64,000 bases of DNA, taken from positions 124,001-188,000 of the forward strand of contig JAFIFE010000011.1 of assembly GCA_020832185.1 (NCBI GenBank), in the 5' to 3' direction. The translations under genes were made by a program, and so were the position numbers. This DNA is from Alkalibacterium sp. (GTDB lineage: Bacteria; Bacillota; Bacilli; Lactobacillales; Carnobacteriaceae_A). The first letter of the stretch is position 1. Each line of letters opens with the position of its first letter. Positions 27,702 to 35,404 of the stretch are shown one piece after another. The notes under the pieces were generated by a model that worked only from the letters and a program-made list of their open reading frames with translations, made no database searches and was not told the DNA's origin.

Positions 27702-27821
27702 ATGCCTAATAAAGAAAGAAAAAAAGGATCAACAAGCGTAGCTTCAAAAATCATTATATGGGTACTTGTCTTGTCAATGGCTATCCCTGCATTTGCTTCT
27801 ATTTTAAGCATTATCTTTTAA
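27702..27821 (+). CDS. Small single-helix membrane protein, 39 residues (DUF4044-like)
   Basis: The ORF encodes a basic N-terminus (MPNKERKKGSTSVASK) followed by one hydrophobic helix of about 22 residues. The layout and size resemble the DUF4044 peptides of Lactobacillales, whose function is unknown. Support comes from its own promoter at 27635-27663, a terminator right after the stop and a position between two convergent minus-strand units with no other gene on the plus strand. The ribosome site (GAAAGTTGG) is weak, which lowers certainty. Confidence 0.65.
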   Translation: MPNKERKKGSTSVASKIIIWVLVLSMAIPAFASILSIIF

Positions 27822-27831
27822 ACTGACTAAT

Positions 27832-27880
27832 AAAATCCTCTTGTCCCCTTCTATTAAGGAGTGGATATAGAGGATTTTTT
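27832..27880. terminator. Bidirectional terminator between the small ORF and recN
   Basis: AAAATCCTCT pairs with AGAGGATTTT, followed by TTTTTT on the plus strand and TTTTATT on the minus strand. An inner imperfect stem fills the loop. Confidence 0.8.
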
Positions 27881-27884
27881 AATG

Positions 27885-29588
27885 TCATTTTTTCTTGTCC
27901 GAAGCTAGATTCAACAGTTCCTTAGCTGTCTCGATCGTTAGTTGAGTCATTACTTCACCCGAGAGCATGCGGGCAATTTCCTCTGTCCGCTCTTCGTCGG
28001 TAATGTGCTCCACAAACGTACTGGTCCGTTCATCCCTGACTTCTTTACGGATATACAAATGCTGATCCGCCATCGCTGCCACTTGAGGAAGATGTGTGAT
28101 GCACAAGACTTGAGAGTGATGGGCTACTGAATGAATCTTGTCTGCAATCGCCTGCGCGACACGCCCGCTGACTCCTGTATCCACCTCATCAAATATGATA
28201 CTAGTTATCCCCTGTGAACGTGAGAAAATGGTTTTCATTGCGAGCATCATTCTGGATAGCTCTCCACCAGATGCCACTCGTGACAAGGGTTTCAGAGGTT
28301 CTCCAGGATTTGTTGCAACAAAAAACTCCACTCTGTCCTTCCCATTATCCAATAGAGACGAGGCTGAGTTGTTTTTACCCGCCCCTTCTTTAAAAGTAAC
28401 AGAAAATTTAACTTTTTCCATGTACAGCTCTTTCAACTGTTCCAGGATAGCCTGTTCCAGTTTTTTAGCTGTCTGGATTCGCATGTCAGACAACTGATCT
28501 GCTAAATGGAGTGCTTCTGTCTTAAGTTGTGCCGTTTTCTTGCTGAGCTGGTCTACTTGTTCTTCTCGATTTTCAAGCTTTTCTAATTCTGATTCTGCCT
28601 GAGCATAGTGTGCCAGTACATCTTCTACTGAATGACCATACTTTCGTTTCAGCTGCTGAATCAGGTTCAAGCGTTCTTCGATTTCATTTAGACGTTCTTC
28701 ATCATATTCTAACTGATCCATTTCACTGTACAAGTCACTGGAGGCTTCCTGCAGCTGAAAAAAAGCCGCAGATAAAGTATCGGCAATTTGCTTGAACTTC
28801 TCATCCATATCAGAGATACTATCCATTTTCTCCATTGCCTGCCCGACTAAATCGAGTCCACTCAGCTCTTCCCCTTGTAAGGTAGTGTAACTGGATGACA
28901 AAGCTTCAACAATCGTCTGATGGTTGGCCAGCTTCTGTTCCTCTTCTTTAAGTTCTTCTTCTTCATTCGGCTGTAAATTTGCAGATTTTATTTCTTCTAC
29001 CTGATACTTTAAGATGTCCATTCGCTGAACGAGTTCCTGCTCATTGACGACCCATTCTTTTCGCTCTTTTCCAAGTTGCCTGAATTCTCGGTAGACCGTC
29101 TGATACGCTCTTTTCGTCGACTCAAGTTCTTTTGGACCAAAGTGATCAAGTAAATGAATATGATTTTCTGACACCATGAGTTCCTGATGTTCATTCTGAC
29201 CATGTATATCGATCAGATGGCTCCCGATTTCTTTGAGAACTGCAATTGTCACCATGCTGCCGTTAATGCGACAGACATTTCGCCCAGTAGTAAAGATTTC
29301 TCTCTGGATCAGTAAGGTGTGCTCTTCTTCCTCGATAGCATTCTGCTGTAAGAGGCTGCTTAAGGATTCCGAAGGCTGATAGCTGAACTGTCCTTCTAAT
29401 ATACATTTTTTCGATCCAAAGCGAACGAATTCGCTCGAGCCTCTTCCACCAGCAAGCAAACCTACTGCATCTATAATAATCGACTTGCCTGCTCCTGTTT
29501 CACCCGTCAGGACAGTCATTCCTTTTTTAAACTCTAGAGCTAAATCTTGTATTATCGCAAAGTCTTTAATCATTAACGATTCAAGCAA
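27885..29588 (-). CDS. recN: DNA repair protein RecN
   Basis: The 567-residue SMC-like ATPase acts early in double-strand break repair. It has Walker A TGETGAGKSI near the N-terminus, a long coiled coil (about 150-360), the signature LSRVASGGELSRMMLA and Walker B IIFDEVDTGVSG. The N-terminus aligns as MLESLMIKDFAI with B. subtilis MLAELSIKNFAI, which makes the TTG at 29588 the start. AGGAGG lies six bases before it, whereas the TTG two codons earlier almost touches that site. It follows argR by 26 bases in the conserved argR-recN order. Confidence 0.95.
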   Translation of the reverse strand: MLESLMIKDFAIIQDLALEFKKGMTVLTGETGAGKSIIIDAVGLLAGGRGSSEFVRFGSKKCILEGQFSYQPSESLSSLLQQNAIEEEEHTLLIQREIFTTGRNVCRINGSMVTIAVLKEIGSHLIDIHGQNEHQELMVSENHIHLLDHFGPKELESTKRAYQTVYREFRQLGKERKEWVVNEQELVQRMDILKYQVEEIKSANLQPNEEEELKEEEQKLANHQTIVEALSSSYTTLQGEELSGLDLVGQAMEKMDSISDMDEKFKQIADTLSAAFFQLQEASSDLYSEMDQLEYDEERLNEIEERLNLIQQLKRKYGHSVEDVLAHYAQAESELEKLENREEQVDQLSKKTAQLKTEALHLADQLSDMRIQTAKKLEQAILEQLKELYMEKVKFSVTFKEGAGKNNSASSLLDNGKDRVEFFVATNPGEPLKPLSRVASGGELSRMMLAMKTIFSRSQGITSIIFDEVDTGVSGRVAQAIADKIHSVAHHSQVLCITHLPQVAAMADQHLYIRKEVRDERTSTFVEHITDEERTEEIARMLSGEVMTQLTIETAKELLNLASDKKK

Positions 29589-29614
29589 AGACAAACCTCC
29601 TGTTCATAATTGAA

Positions 29615-30064
29615 TTAAATAAAGGAAATGATTCTTCTTTGAAAACGCTCGGAACTTTCTTCATCTCGACAGATGACAAGTACCGTATCATCTCCGCAAA
29701 TACATCCAAATACTTCCTGATAATTTGCTGATTCGATCAGTGTTCCTAAAGCAAACGCATTTCCTGGCAGTGTCTTGATCAGTACAAATTCCTTTTGAGT
29801 ATCAATTGAGACAAACGCGTCTCTCATTAAACGCTCAAGTTTCTTAGACACATTATAGTTCATTTCCGGCGGCAGGTTGTACTGATAGCCCCCTTCTTTA
29901 GCTGGAACTTTGATCAGCTGCAGCTCTTTGATATCCCTGGATATCGTTGCCTGTGTAATATCTATTCCTCGTTTTTGTAGAATGTCGACAAAATCTTCCT
30001 GTTTTTGAATAACGTCCTGTTGAACCAGTTGACGCAACAGTTGATGTCTTTCTTTCTTTTTCAC
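29615..30064 (-). CDS. argR: Arginine repressor ArgR/AhrC
   Basis: The 149-residue hexameric regulator has an N-terminal winged helix (ITQATISRDIKEL) and a C-terminal oligomerisation and arginine-binding domain (GNAFALGTLIE, CGDDTVLVICR). It senses arginine and controls its synthesis or catabolism. The start is GTG 30064, nine bases after GGAG. The upstream gap holds a 10-bp direct repeat (30102-30124) that could be an ARG-box-like site. A regulatory link to recN is only positional. Confidence 0.92.
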   Translation of the reverse strand: MKKKERHQLLRQLVQQDVIQKQEDFVDILQKRGIDITQATISRDIKELQLIKVPAKEGGYQYNLPPEMNYNVSKKLERLMRDAFVSIDTQKEFVLIKTLPGNAFALGTLIESANYQEVFGCICGDDTVLVICRDEESSERFQRRIISFI

Positions 30065-30101
30065 TCTGCTTCACTCCTATGCAATCTTACCACTAAATAA
30101 C

Positions 30102-30124
30102 ACAGTATATTTATACAGTATATT
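30102..30124. repeat. Direct repeat upstream of argR, possible operator
   Basis: ACAGTATATT occurs at 30102-30111 and 30115-30124, 13 bases apart, 38 bases ahead of the argR start. The second copy runs into ATTCATT, like an ARG-box half-site. ArgR autoregulation is common, but the match to the consensus is only partial. Confidence 0.35.
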
Positions 30125-30148
30125 CATTCCAATTATACTTCATTTAAC

Positions 30149-30174
30149 TGAGAGTTCCAATATAATAACTCTCA
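30149..30174. repeat. Inverted repeat between tlyA and argR
   Basis: TGAGAGTT (30149-30156) and AACTCTCA (30167-30174) form an 8-bp stem with a 10-base loop. There is no T-run on either strand, so it is more likely an attenuating hairpin or operator than a terminator. Confidence 0.45.
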
Positions 30175-30206
30175 AATATTATTATTCCTGCATAGAAAAA
30201 GGTTTA

Positions 30207-31010
30207 TTATAAAAATAAGGAATCATTTATAATATATTCCATCCATTCTGCTTTAGTTCTTCCCATTGGGACAGACTTCTTAATATATGCTAAATATTCT
30301 TTATTCCCTTTCCCACCTTTAATGGGGGAAGGAATGATACCTGATACGGTGAAATCTAAATCATACAAAAAGGATATAATATTTTGAATAACGTACTCAT
30401 GGACGTCAGGGTCTGATATGATTCCTCCAGTCCCGACATCTTCTCTTCTGGCCTCAAATTGAGGTTTAATAAGAGCTACAACTTCACCTTCATCACTCAA
30501 AATGTCTTTCAATACAGGAAAAATACGTTCTAACGAAATAAACGACACATCGATTGTAGCAAAGGTAGGTCTTCCCTGATTAAAGTCTTCACGTTTTGCA
30601 GCTCTGAAATTAGTCTGTTCCATCACCACGACTCGTTCATCTATTCTCAACTTCCAGGCTAGCTGATTCGTACCTACATCGAGGGCGTAGACTAAGCGAG
30701 CCCCGTTCTGCAAGCTGACATCAGTAAACCCGCCTGTGGACGCGCCGATATCCAAAACAATCTGATCCGTTAGATCAATGTCAAAATTGACTAAAGCGTG
30801 TTCCAGCTTCTGTCCGCCTCTACTCACATACAATTGTTCAGCCTCTTTGACATATACAAGAGTGTCTCCGGGAAGTTTTTCACCTGAAGTAAAAATCTGT
30901 TCTTCTTTACTCGTATAGACTTTTCCACTCATGATAAAACGTTTAGCTTTATCACGGTCTTCTGCCCAGCCTTGTTTGATCAGTAAATCATCTGCTCTTT
31001 CTTTTTTCAT
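30207..31010 (-). CDS. tlyA: TlyA-family rRNA 2'-O-methyltransferase (YqxC)
   Basis: The 267-residue protein has an N-terminal S4 RNA-binding domain (about 1-65) and an FtsJ-like SAM methyltransferase domain with LDIGASTGGFTDV, VALDVG-like YALDVGTNQLAW and ATIDVSFISL. The family methylates ribose in rRNA (capreomycin sensitivity in mycobacteria). The frame opens nine codons earlier, but GAGGTG precedes ATG 31010. This start overlaps the end of ispA only in its leader. The order ispA-tlyA-argR-recN is conserved in Firmicutes, here without dxs. Confidence 0.9.
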   Translation of the reverse strand: MKKERADDLLIKQGWAEDRDKAKRFIMSGKVYTSKEEQIFTSGEKLPGDTLVYVKEAEQLYVSRGGQKLEHALVNFDIDLTDQIVLDIGASTGGFTDVSLQNGARLVYALDVGTNQLAWKLRIDERVVVMEQTNFRAAKREDFNQGRPTFATIDVSFISLERIFPVLKDILSDEGEVVALIKPQFEARREDVGTGGIISDPDVHEYVIQNIISFLYDLDFTVSGIIPSPIKGGKGNKEYLAYIKKSVPMGRTKAEWMEYIINDSLFL

Positions 31011-31023
31011 CCTGAGCACCTCA

Positions 31024-31911
31024 TCACTTGCTTTCAATCTCTAGTGAGTGAATAAAAGAATCCAGCAGTTCGACATCATAATCCGTTTCTCGTTCCATGA
31101 TACGCTGATTGAGTTCAAGCGCTCTATCCAGCTTCTCAGAAAACAGCCTTTTGGCCTGATCCATACCAAGTAATGCCGGGTATGTGCTTTTACCAAGCTT
31201 TGCATCTGCACCCGTCCGTTTGCCTAATGCTACCTCATCCCCTTGAACATCCAGGATATCGTCTCTAATCTGATAAGCTAGTCCAAGTGCGTAGGCCATT
31301 TCTTCTAATTCACTGACGGTTTTATCTTTTGCCCCAGCCAGTAACCCACCGGCAAAAAATGCAAAGTGGATGAGTTTCCCCGTTTTTCTGGCATGAATGG
31401 ATTCAAGCTCTTTAAGACTTAAGGAAGTATTTTCCCCGTTCATATCAGCCTGCTGACCGCCTACCATTCCTTGATTCCCGGAATTTAACGCCAGTTCTCT
31501 AATCAGTTGAAGCTTGACTTCATCTGAAGCGTCTCCCTCCGTCATCAGTTCAAAGGCTTTCGTTAAAAGTGCATCGCCCGCAAGAATTGCTGTTGCTTCG
31601 GAGAACTGAATATGGTTAGTCGCTTTTCCTCTTCTCAAATCATCATCGTCCATCGCCGGTAAATCATCATGAATGAGAGAATACGTATGAATCATTTCAA
31701 GTGCTGCACCATATGGAAAGGCCGGTTCTGCAGCTTGACCGAATGCTTTAAGAACTGCAAATAAAATCAGCGGTCTTAATCGCTTTCCCCCTGCTGAAAG
31801 CGAATAACGCATTGACTCTTCCAGTTGAGTCCGACTTTGATCAGGAATAGACTCAATCATAAACTGTTCAAACATCTCTTTATATTCTGTACTTAATTCT
31901 TGAAATTCCAT
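31024..31911 (-). CDS. ispA: Polyprenyl (farnesyl/geranyl) diphosphate synthase IspA
   Basis: The 295-residue enzyme condenses isopentenyl diphosphate with allylic diphosphates to make farnesyl diphosphate for undecaprenyl and quinone lipids. It carries the first Asp-rich motif in HDDLPAMDDDDLRRG and the second in QIRDDILDVQGD. The length is standard. ATG 31911 follows AAAGGAGTA. The usual Bacillus neighbour dxs is missing, consistent with a mevalonate-pathway cell. Confidence 0.94.
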   Translation of the reverse strand: MEFQELSTEYKEMFEQFMIESIPDQSRTQLEESMRYSLSAGGKRLRPLILFAVLKAFGQAAEPAFPYGAALEMIHTYSLIHDDLPAMDDDDLRRGKATNHIQFSEATAILAGDALLTKAFELMTEGDASDEVKLQLIRELALNSGNQGMVGGQQADMNGENTSLSLKELESIHARKTGKLIHFAFFAGGLLAGAKDKTVSELEEMAYALGLAYQIRDDILDVQGDEVALGKRTGADAKLGKSTYPALLGMDQAKRLFSEKLDRALELNQRIMERETDYDVELLDSFIHSLEIESK

Positions 31912-31983
31912 TAGTTACTCCTTTGATTGTATATAACTCTACACATACTTTAATGATTTGAACCTGACTCGCTACTTACTAAT

Positions 31984-32003
31984 ATGACATACTTATATGT
32001 CAT
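31984..32003. repeat. Palindrome between xseB and ispA
   Basis: ATGACATA (31984-31991) and TATGTCAT (31996-32003) form a perfect 8-bp inverted repeat with a 4-base loop. No T-run follows. It may be an operator or a processing hairpin inside the xseA-xseB-ispA transcript. Confidence 0.45.
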
Positions 32004-32033
32004 CCATACTGACTAAACATCTTACAGTGCTGG

Positions 32034-32258
32034 CTATTCTTCTGCTGAAGCTTTAAGTTCAGCACTATTTTCTTCATTCACCATTTTAGTCACTGTTTTT
32101 TCTGCATCTTCTACAATCCCTTTACAGTATCGGCTAAGTTTGATGCCTTCCTGAAACTGATCCAGTGCTTCCTCTAGGGGGACATCCCCTTGTTCTAATT
32201 GCTGAACGATTATTTCCAGTTCCTTCATGGCTTCATCAAATGTTTTATCTTTTTCCAC
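32034..32258 (-). CDS. xseB: Exodeoxyribonuclease VII small subunit
   Basis: The 74-residue helical subunit has the family core FDEAMKELEIIVQQLEQG and LEEALDQFQEGIKLSRYC. It binds XseA to form exonuclease VII, which degrades single-stranded DNA. The start is GTG 32258 with GGAG eight bases upstream. It lies two bases past the xseA stop, so the two are coupled. Confidence 0.93.
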   Translation of the reverse strand: MEKDKTFDEAMKELEIIVQQLEQGDVPLEEALDQFQEGIKLSRYCKGIVEDAEKTVTKMVNEENSAELKASAEE

Positions 32259-32260
32259 AG

Positions 32261-33631
32261 TTAATTCTCCTCACTGAGTGTGTTTGTTGTTTCGTTCATC
32301 TTAGTTTCGGTGACTTTGGCACTGATTCTACCATCTGAAATCATTACTTCAATTATATCGTCTTTTTCAACTTGATTTGTCGATCTAATGACTTTTCCAT
32401 CTTTTCTAGTTATTCCGTACCCTCTGCCAAGAACTTTCAGTGGAGAAAGATAATCCAGTGACTGTATAAGATAATTCAGCTGATTTGATTCTTGCTTTAC
32501 AATATGCTGAGAAGCAGAGAGTAAACGCTGAAGCATCTGGTCTGAATCTTTTTTAGACTGCTTAACTCTAGTCTGGGGATGATAGGCTTGAAGCTGTCTG
32601 CTGAGAGACTGAGCTTTTTGCTGACTAGACTGAATGGTCTGCTCCGTTGTTCTGATCAGCTGTTCAGTCAACTGATCCAGATTCTGACTGTATCCGTCAT
32701 AGAGCCTGGCAGGCTGCCTGAAAATGTATGACTGATTCAGACGCTTCACTCTCTCTTTTTCCTGTTTCAATAAGGTCTGCATTGCCTGAGTCAGTCTTTG
32801 TTTAGTTAAATCAATTTTCCCCAACTCTTCCGTTAACACGGGAACCGCCAGTTCTGCTGCAGCAGTAGGCGTAGCGGCCCTTACGTCAGCTGACAGATCG
32901 GCTAGTGTCGTATCCGTTTCGTGACCGACTGAAGATATAACTGGAGTATGGGCTTGAGCAATCGCTAAAGCCACTCTCTCTTCATTAAATGGGAAGAGGT
33001 CTTCAAAGGATCCTCCCCCCCTTGCGACGATGATCGTATCAAATTCGCCGTCTTTATCAGCTTTTCTTATGCTTTTCACTATAGAGTCTGCAGCTTTGTC
33101 CCCTTGAACAAGTGTTGGAAACAGCGTCAATTCAACTATAGGAAATCGTCTCTCGATTGTTGTCTGGATGTCTTTAATCACAGCACCACTCGGGCTTGTG
33201 ATGACTGCTATTTTTTTAGGAAAGCGAATCAAGGGTTTCTTACGGTCTAAATCAAACCATCCCTCATCAGCCAGCTTTTTTTTGGTCTGCTCATAAGCCG
33301 CATATAATTGACCTAAGCCTTCCGGTTCAATGTGTTCAATATATAACTGGTAGGTCCCATTTTTCTCATAAACCGATAACCGTCCAATTGCCAGTACGCT
33401 CATTCCTTCTTCAAGGTCGACAGCTAGCTTTTTGCCTTCCCTTTGAAACAAAACCACTGATAACTTGGCACCCTTATCCTTGATACTAAAATACTGGTGC
33501 GCATTTCGTCTATGAGGGTTGTAGTTGGATATCTCCCCTTTGACAAAAACACGTTCCAGATAAGGATCATAATCAAATTTTCTTTTTACGTACGTCGTCA
33601 ATTGAGATACCGTTAAGTAATCTTCACTCAT
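32261..33631 (-). CDS. xseA: Exodeoxyribonuclease VII large subunit
   Basis: The 456-residue catalytic subunit has an N-terminal OB-fold (VFVKGEISNYNPH), the nuclease core (VITSPSGAVIKDI, IIVARGGGSFEDL, SVGHETDTTLADLSAD) and a long coiled-coil C-terminus that holds XseB. ATG 33631 follows AAGGAAGGA. It opens the xseA-xseB-ispA-tlyA-argR-recN series. folD, which precedes it in Bacillus, is absent. Confidence 0.95.
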   Translation of the reverse strand: MSEDYLTVSQLTTYVKRKFDYDPYLERVFVKGEISNYNPHRRNAHQYFSIKDKGAKLSVVLFQREGKKLAVDLEEGMSVLAIGRLSVYEKNGTYQLYIEHIEPEGLGQLYAAYEQTKKKLADEGWFDLDRKKPLIRFPKKIAVITSPSGAVIKDIQTTIERRFPIVELTLFPTLVQGDKAADSIVKSIRKADKDGEFDTIIVARGGGSFEDLFPFNEERVALAIAQAHTPVISSVGHETDTTLADLSADVRAATPTAAAELAVPVLTEELGKIDLTKQRLTQAMQTLLKQEKERVKRLNQSYIFRQPARLYDGYSQNLDQLTEQLIRTTEQTIQSSQQKAQSLSRQLQAYHPQTRVKQSKKDSDQMLQRLLSASQHIVKQESNQLNYLIQSLDYLSPLKVLGRGYGITRKDGKVIRSTNQVEKDDIIEVMISDGRISAKVTETKMNETTNTLSEEN

Positions 33632-33677
33632 CGATTAGTCCTTCCTTTGTCCTTTATGTATAGTGAAAATAAAAAGA

Positions 33678-33713
33678 GCAAAAAAAATAGAATGTGAACG
33701 ACACTCTATTTTT
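33678..33713 (-). terminator. Terminator of the Asp23-nusB transcript
   Basis: AAATAGA pairs with TCTATTT around an inner TGT/ACA stem, followed by a T-rich run of eight bases on the minus strand. It separates nusB from xseA. Confidence 0.8.
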
Positions 33714-33790
33714 CCGCCCTCTCTTGCTGTCTGCGTCACGATTTGATTTCTATGACTCCACTTAAAAGAAGTCATGACAGAAAAAAGTGC

Positions 33791-34276
33791 TCAAACTTTA
33801 TTTTCATCAACAATACTTTGCAGTACACCGTTAATAAATTTACTTGCTTTTTCATCGTTGAATGTTTTGGCCAATTCAATGGCTTCATTCATGACGATTC
33901 GTTTATCCATTTCCTCTTCAAACAAAAGCTCATACGTAGCTAATCGAAGCAGCAATAAATTTGTACGTTCCAGTCTACTCAGCGACCAGTTCTTTAAGTG
34001 TCTGTTAATCGTTTCGTCGATCACTTCACTGTTTTCTCTTGCACCTACGACTAATTTTCTTAAGTAGTGAAGGGCATCTTGTACAATCTGTTGTGTGTTT
34101 TTTTCTTCCGGCAAGGCTTCTTTCATTGCTTCTTCGATCGTTCTCATATCATCGAAGGATAGTGAACTTTCAAGTGCAAGCCTGATAGCCTGATCGATTG
34201 TTAATTCTTCATGTGTGGATAACTGGAAAAGAGACTGAAAGGCTTTTTCCCTGATCACACGCCTTACTGTAGTCAC
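33791..34276 (-). CDS. nusB: Transcription antitermination factor NusB
   Basis: The 161-residue all-helical protein has RRVIREKAFQSLFQL at the N-terminus and the C-terminal family motif VVMNEAIELAKTF-like IVMNEAIELAKTFNDEKASKF. NusB binds boxA RNA with S10 in rRNA antitermination. The start is GTG 34276, which overlaps the stop of the preceding Asp23-family gene by one base (TAGTG). Initiation is therefore likely coupled, as no strong ribosome site is present. Confidence 0.93.
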   Translation of the reverse strand: MTTVRRVIREKAFQSLFQLSTHEELTIDQAIRLALESSLSFDDMRTIEEAMKEALPEEKNTQQIVQDALHYLRKLVVGARENSEVIDETINRHLKNWSLSRLERTNLLLLRLATYELLFEEEMDKRIVMNEAIELAKTFNDEKASKFINGVLQSIVDENKV

Positions 34277-34692
34277 TATTCGTCATCTTCTTCCGTGTCC
34301 AATTCGAACAATTCTTGGATAGTAGTTTTTTCAGGTACGATATCTGCAATATGAATATTCACTTCAGCCAGTGTTATCTCAGTCATATGCAATACTTGTT
34401 CGCGTACACGCTGCTGGATGGTTTTTGCTACTTCAGGAACATTTACACCAAACTTAAAATAGCAGTAAATATCCAGTTTCAATCCATCTTCATCTGTATT
34501 CAAATGAACGCCTTTTTTATGATTGGTTTTACCAAAGACATTTTTCATACGTTTAGAGAACTTACCCTGCATGGCATAAACGCCATCAGCTTCATTAGCA
34601 GCGATTCCTGCAATAACCTCCACTACTTCAGGGGCAACTTCGATTTCACCTAATAGATTGCTTTTGTTTCTGTTTCCTATTACTTCAGCCAT
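34276..34692 (-). CDS. Asp23/Gls24 family envelope stress protein (YqhY)
   Basis: The 138-residue protein has the Asp23 domain (EVAPEVVEVIAGIAANEADGV; FKFGVNVPEVAKTIQQRV) and a Glu/Asp-rich end. YqhY, always next to nusB, has been linked to acetyl-CoA carboxylase/lipid homeostasis in B. subtilis. The start ATG 34692 follows AAAGGAGGA. It shares a transcript with nusB. Confidence 0.9.
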   Translation of the reverse strand: MAEVIGNRNKSNLLGEIEVAPEVVEVIAGIAANEADGVYAMQGKFSKRMKNVFGKTNHKKGVHLNTDEDGLKLDIYCYFKFGVNVPEVAKTIQQRVREQVLHMTEITLAEVNIHIADIVPEKTTIQELFELDTEEDDE

Positions 34693-34726
34693 TCCCGTTC
34701 CTCCTTTTTGTTAAATAAATGAGTGA

Positions 34727-35284
34727 TTAAGCACGTGATACATAGCTGGCTTCATCTGTATTAATGATCAGTACATCATCCACATTTATAAACAACGGGA
34801 CAGTAACAACCGCACCCGTTTCCAGTGTAGCGGATTTAGATCCTCCACCGGATGTATCCCCTCTAATTCCAGGTTCAGTTTCTACCACTTTTAACTGTAC
34901 TTTTTTGGGTAGATCCACACCAAGTACTTCACTGCCGTACATCATGATTTCGACTTGCATGTTTTCCTTCATCAGTTTCAATTCTTCCTCAATACGCTCT
35001 CCAGGAATTTCAAGCTGTTCATATGTTTCTGAATCCATGAATACGTGGTTTCCACCATCTTCATACAAATACTGCATAGATTTGGTTTCAATGTGTGCAG
35101 ATTCCATTTTCTCACCTGCACGGAATGTTTTATCCTGAATAGCTCCTGTACGCAGGTTTTTTAATTTCGAACGAACAAAAGCGGGTCCTTTTCCTGGTTT
35201 CACATGCTGAAAGTCCATGACTCTCCAGATACTTCCATCATATTCGATCGTTAGTCCTGTTTTAAATTCACTTGTTGAAATCAT
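34727..35284 (-). CDS. efp: Translation elongation factor P
   Basis: The 185-residue tRNA-shaped protein has a KOW domain and two OB domains. It stimulates peptide-bond formation at polyproline stretches, such as the Pro-Glu tail and Pro-rich linkers encoded elsewhere in this window. The tip loop KPGKGPAF carries Lys32, the modified residue in Bacillus. ATG 35284 follows AGGAGG. It lies between pepP and the Asp23-nusB genes. Confidence 0.95.
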   Translation of the reverse strand: MISTSEFKTGLTIEYDGSIWRVMDFQHVKPGKGPAFVRSKLKNLRTGAIQDKTFRAGEKMESAHIETKSMQYLYEDGGNHVFMDSETYEQLEIPGERIEEELKLMKENMQVEIMMYGSEVLGVDLPKKVQLKVVETEPGIRGDTSGGGSKSATLETGAVVTVPLFINVDDVLIINTDEASYVSRA

Positions 35285-35302
35285 TTAATTTCCTCCTAAT
35301 AT

Positions 35303-35330
35303 AAAATACTTTGAGTTGAAAAAGTATTTT
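35303..35330. repeat. AT-rich inverted repeat in the efp leader
   Basis: AAAATACTTT (35303-35312) and AAAGTATTTT (35321-35330) form a 10-bp stem with an 8-base loop, just upstream of the efp ribosome site. It could be a weak pepP terminator or a leader hairpin. Confidence 0.4.
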
Positions 35331-35342
35331 AATTCTCTTTCT

Positions 35343-35350
35343 ATTGTAAC
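35343..35350 (-). promoter_or_regulatory. Extended -10 promoter element of efp
   Basis: On the minus strand TGTTACAAT gives TACAAT at 35343-35348 with the TG extension. No convincing -35 box is seen. Confidence 0.4.
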
Positions 35351-35404
35351 ATGATTTGACTTGAAAACCTATTTGCAATTCAACCAGAACCGCATTTTAA
35401 CTGG

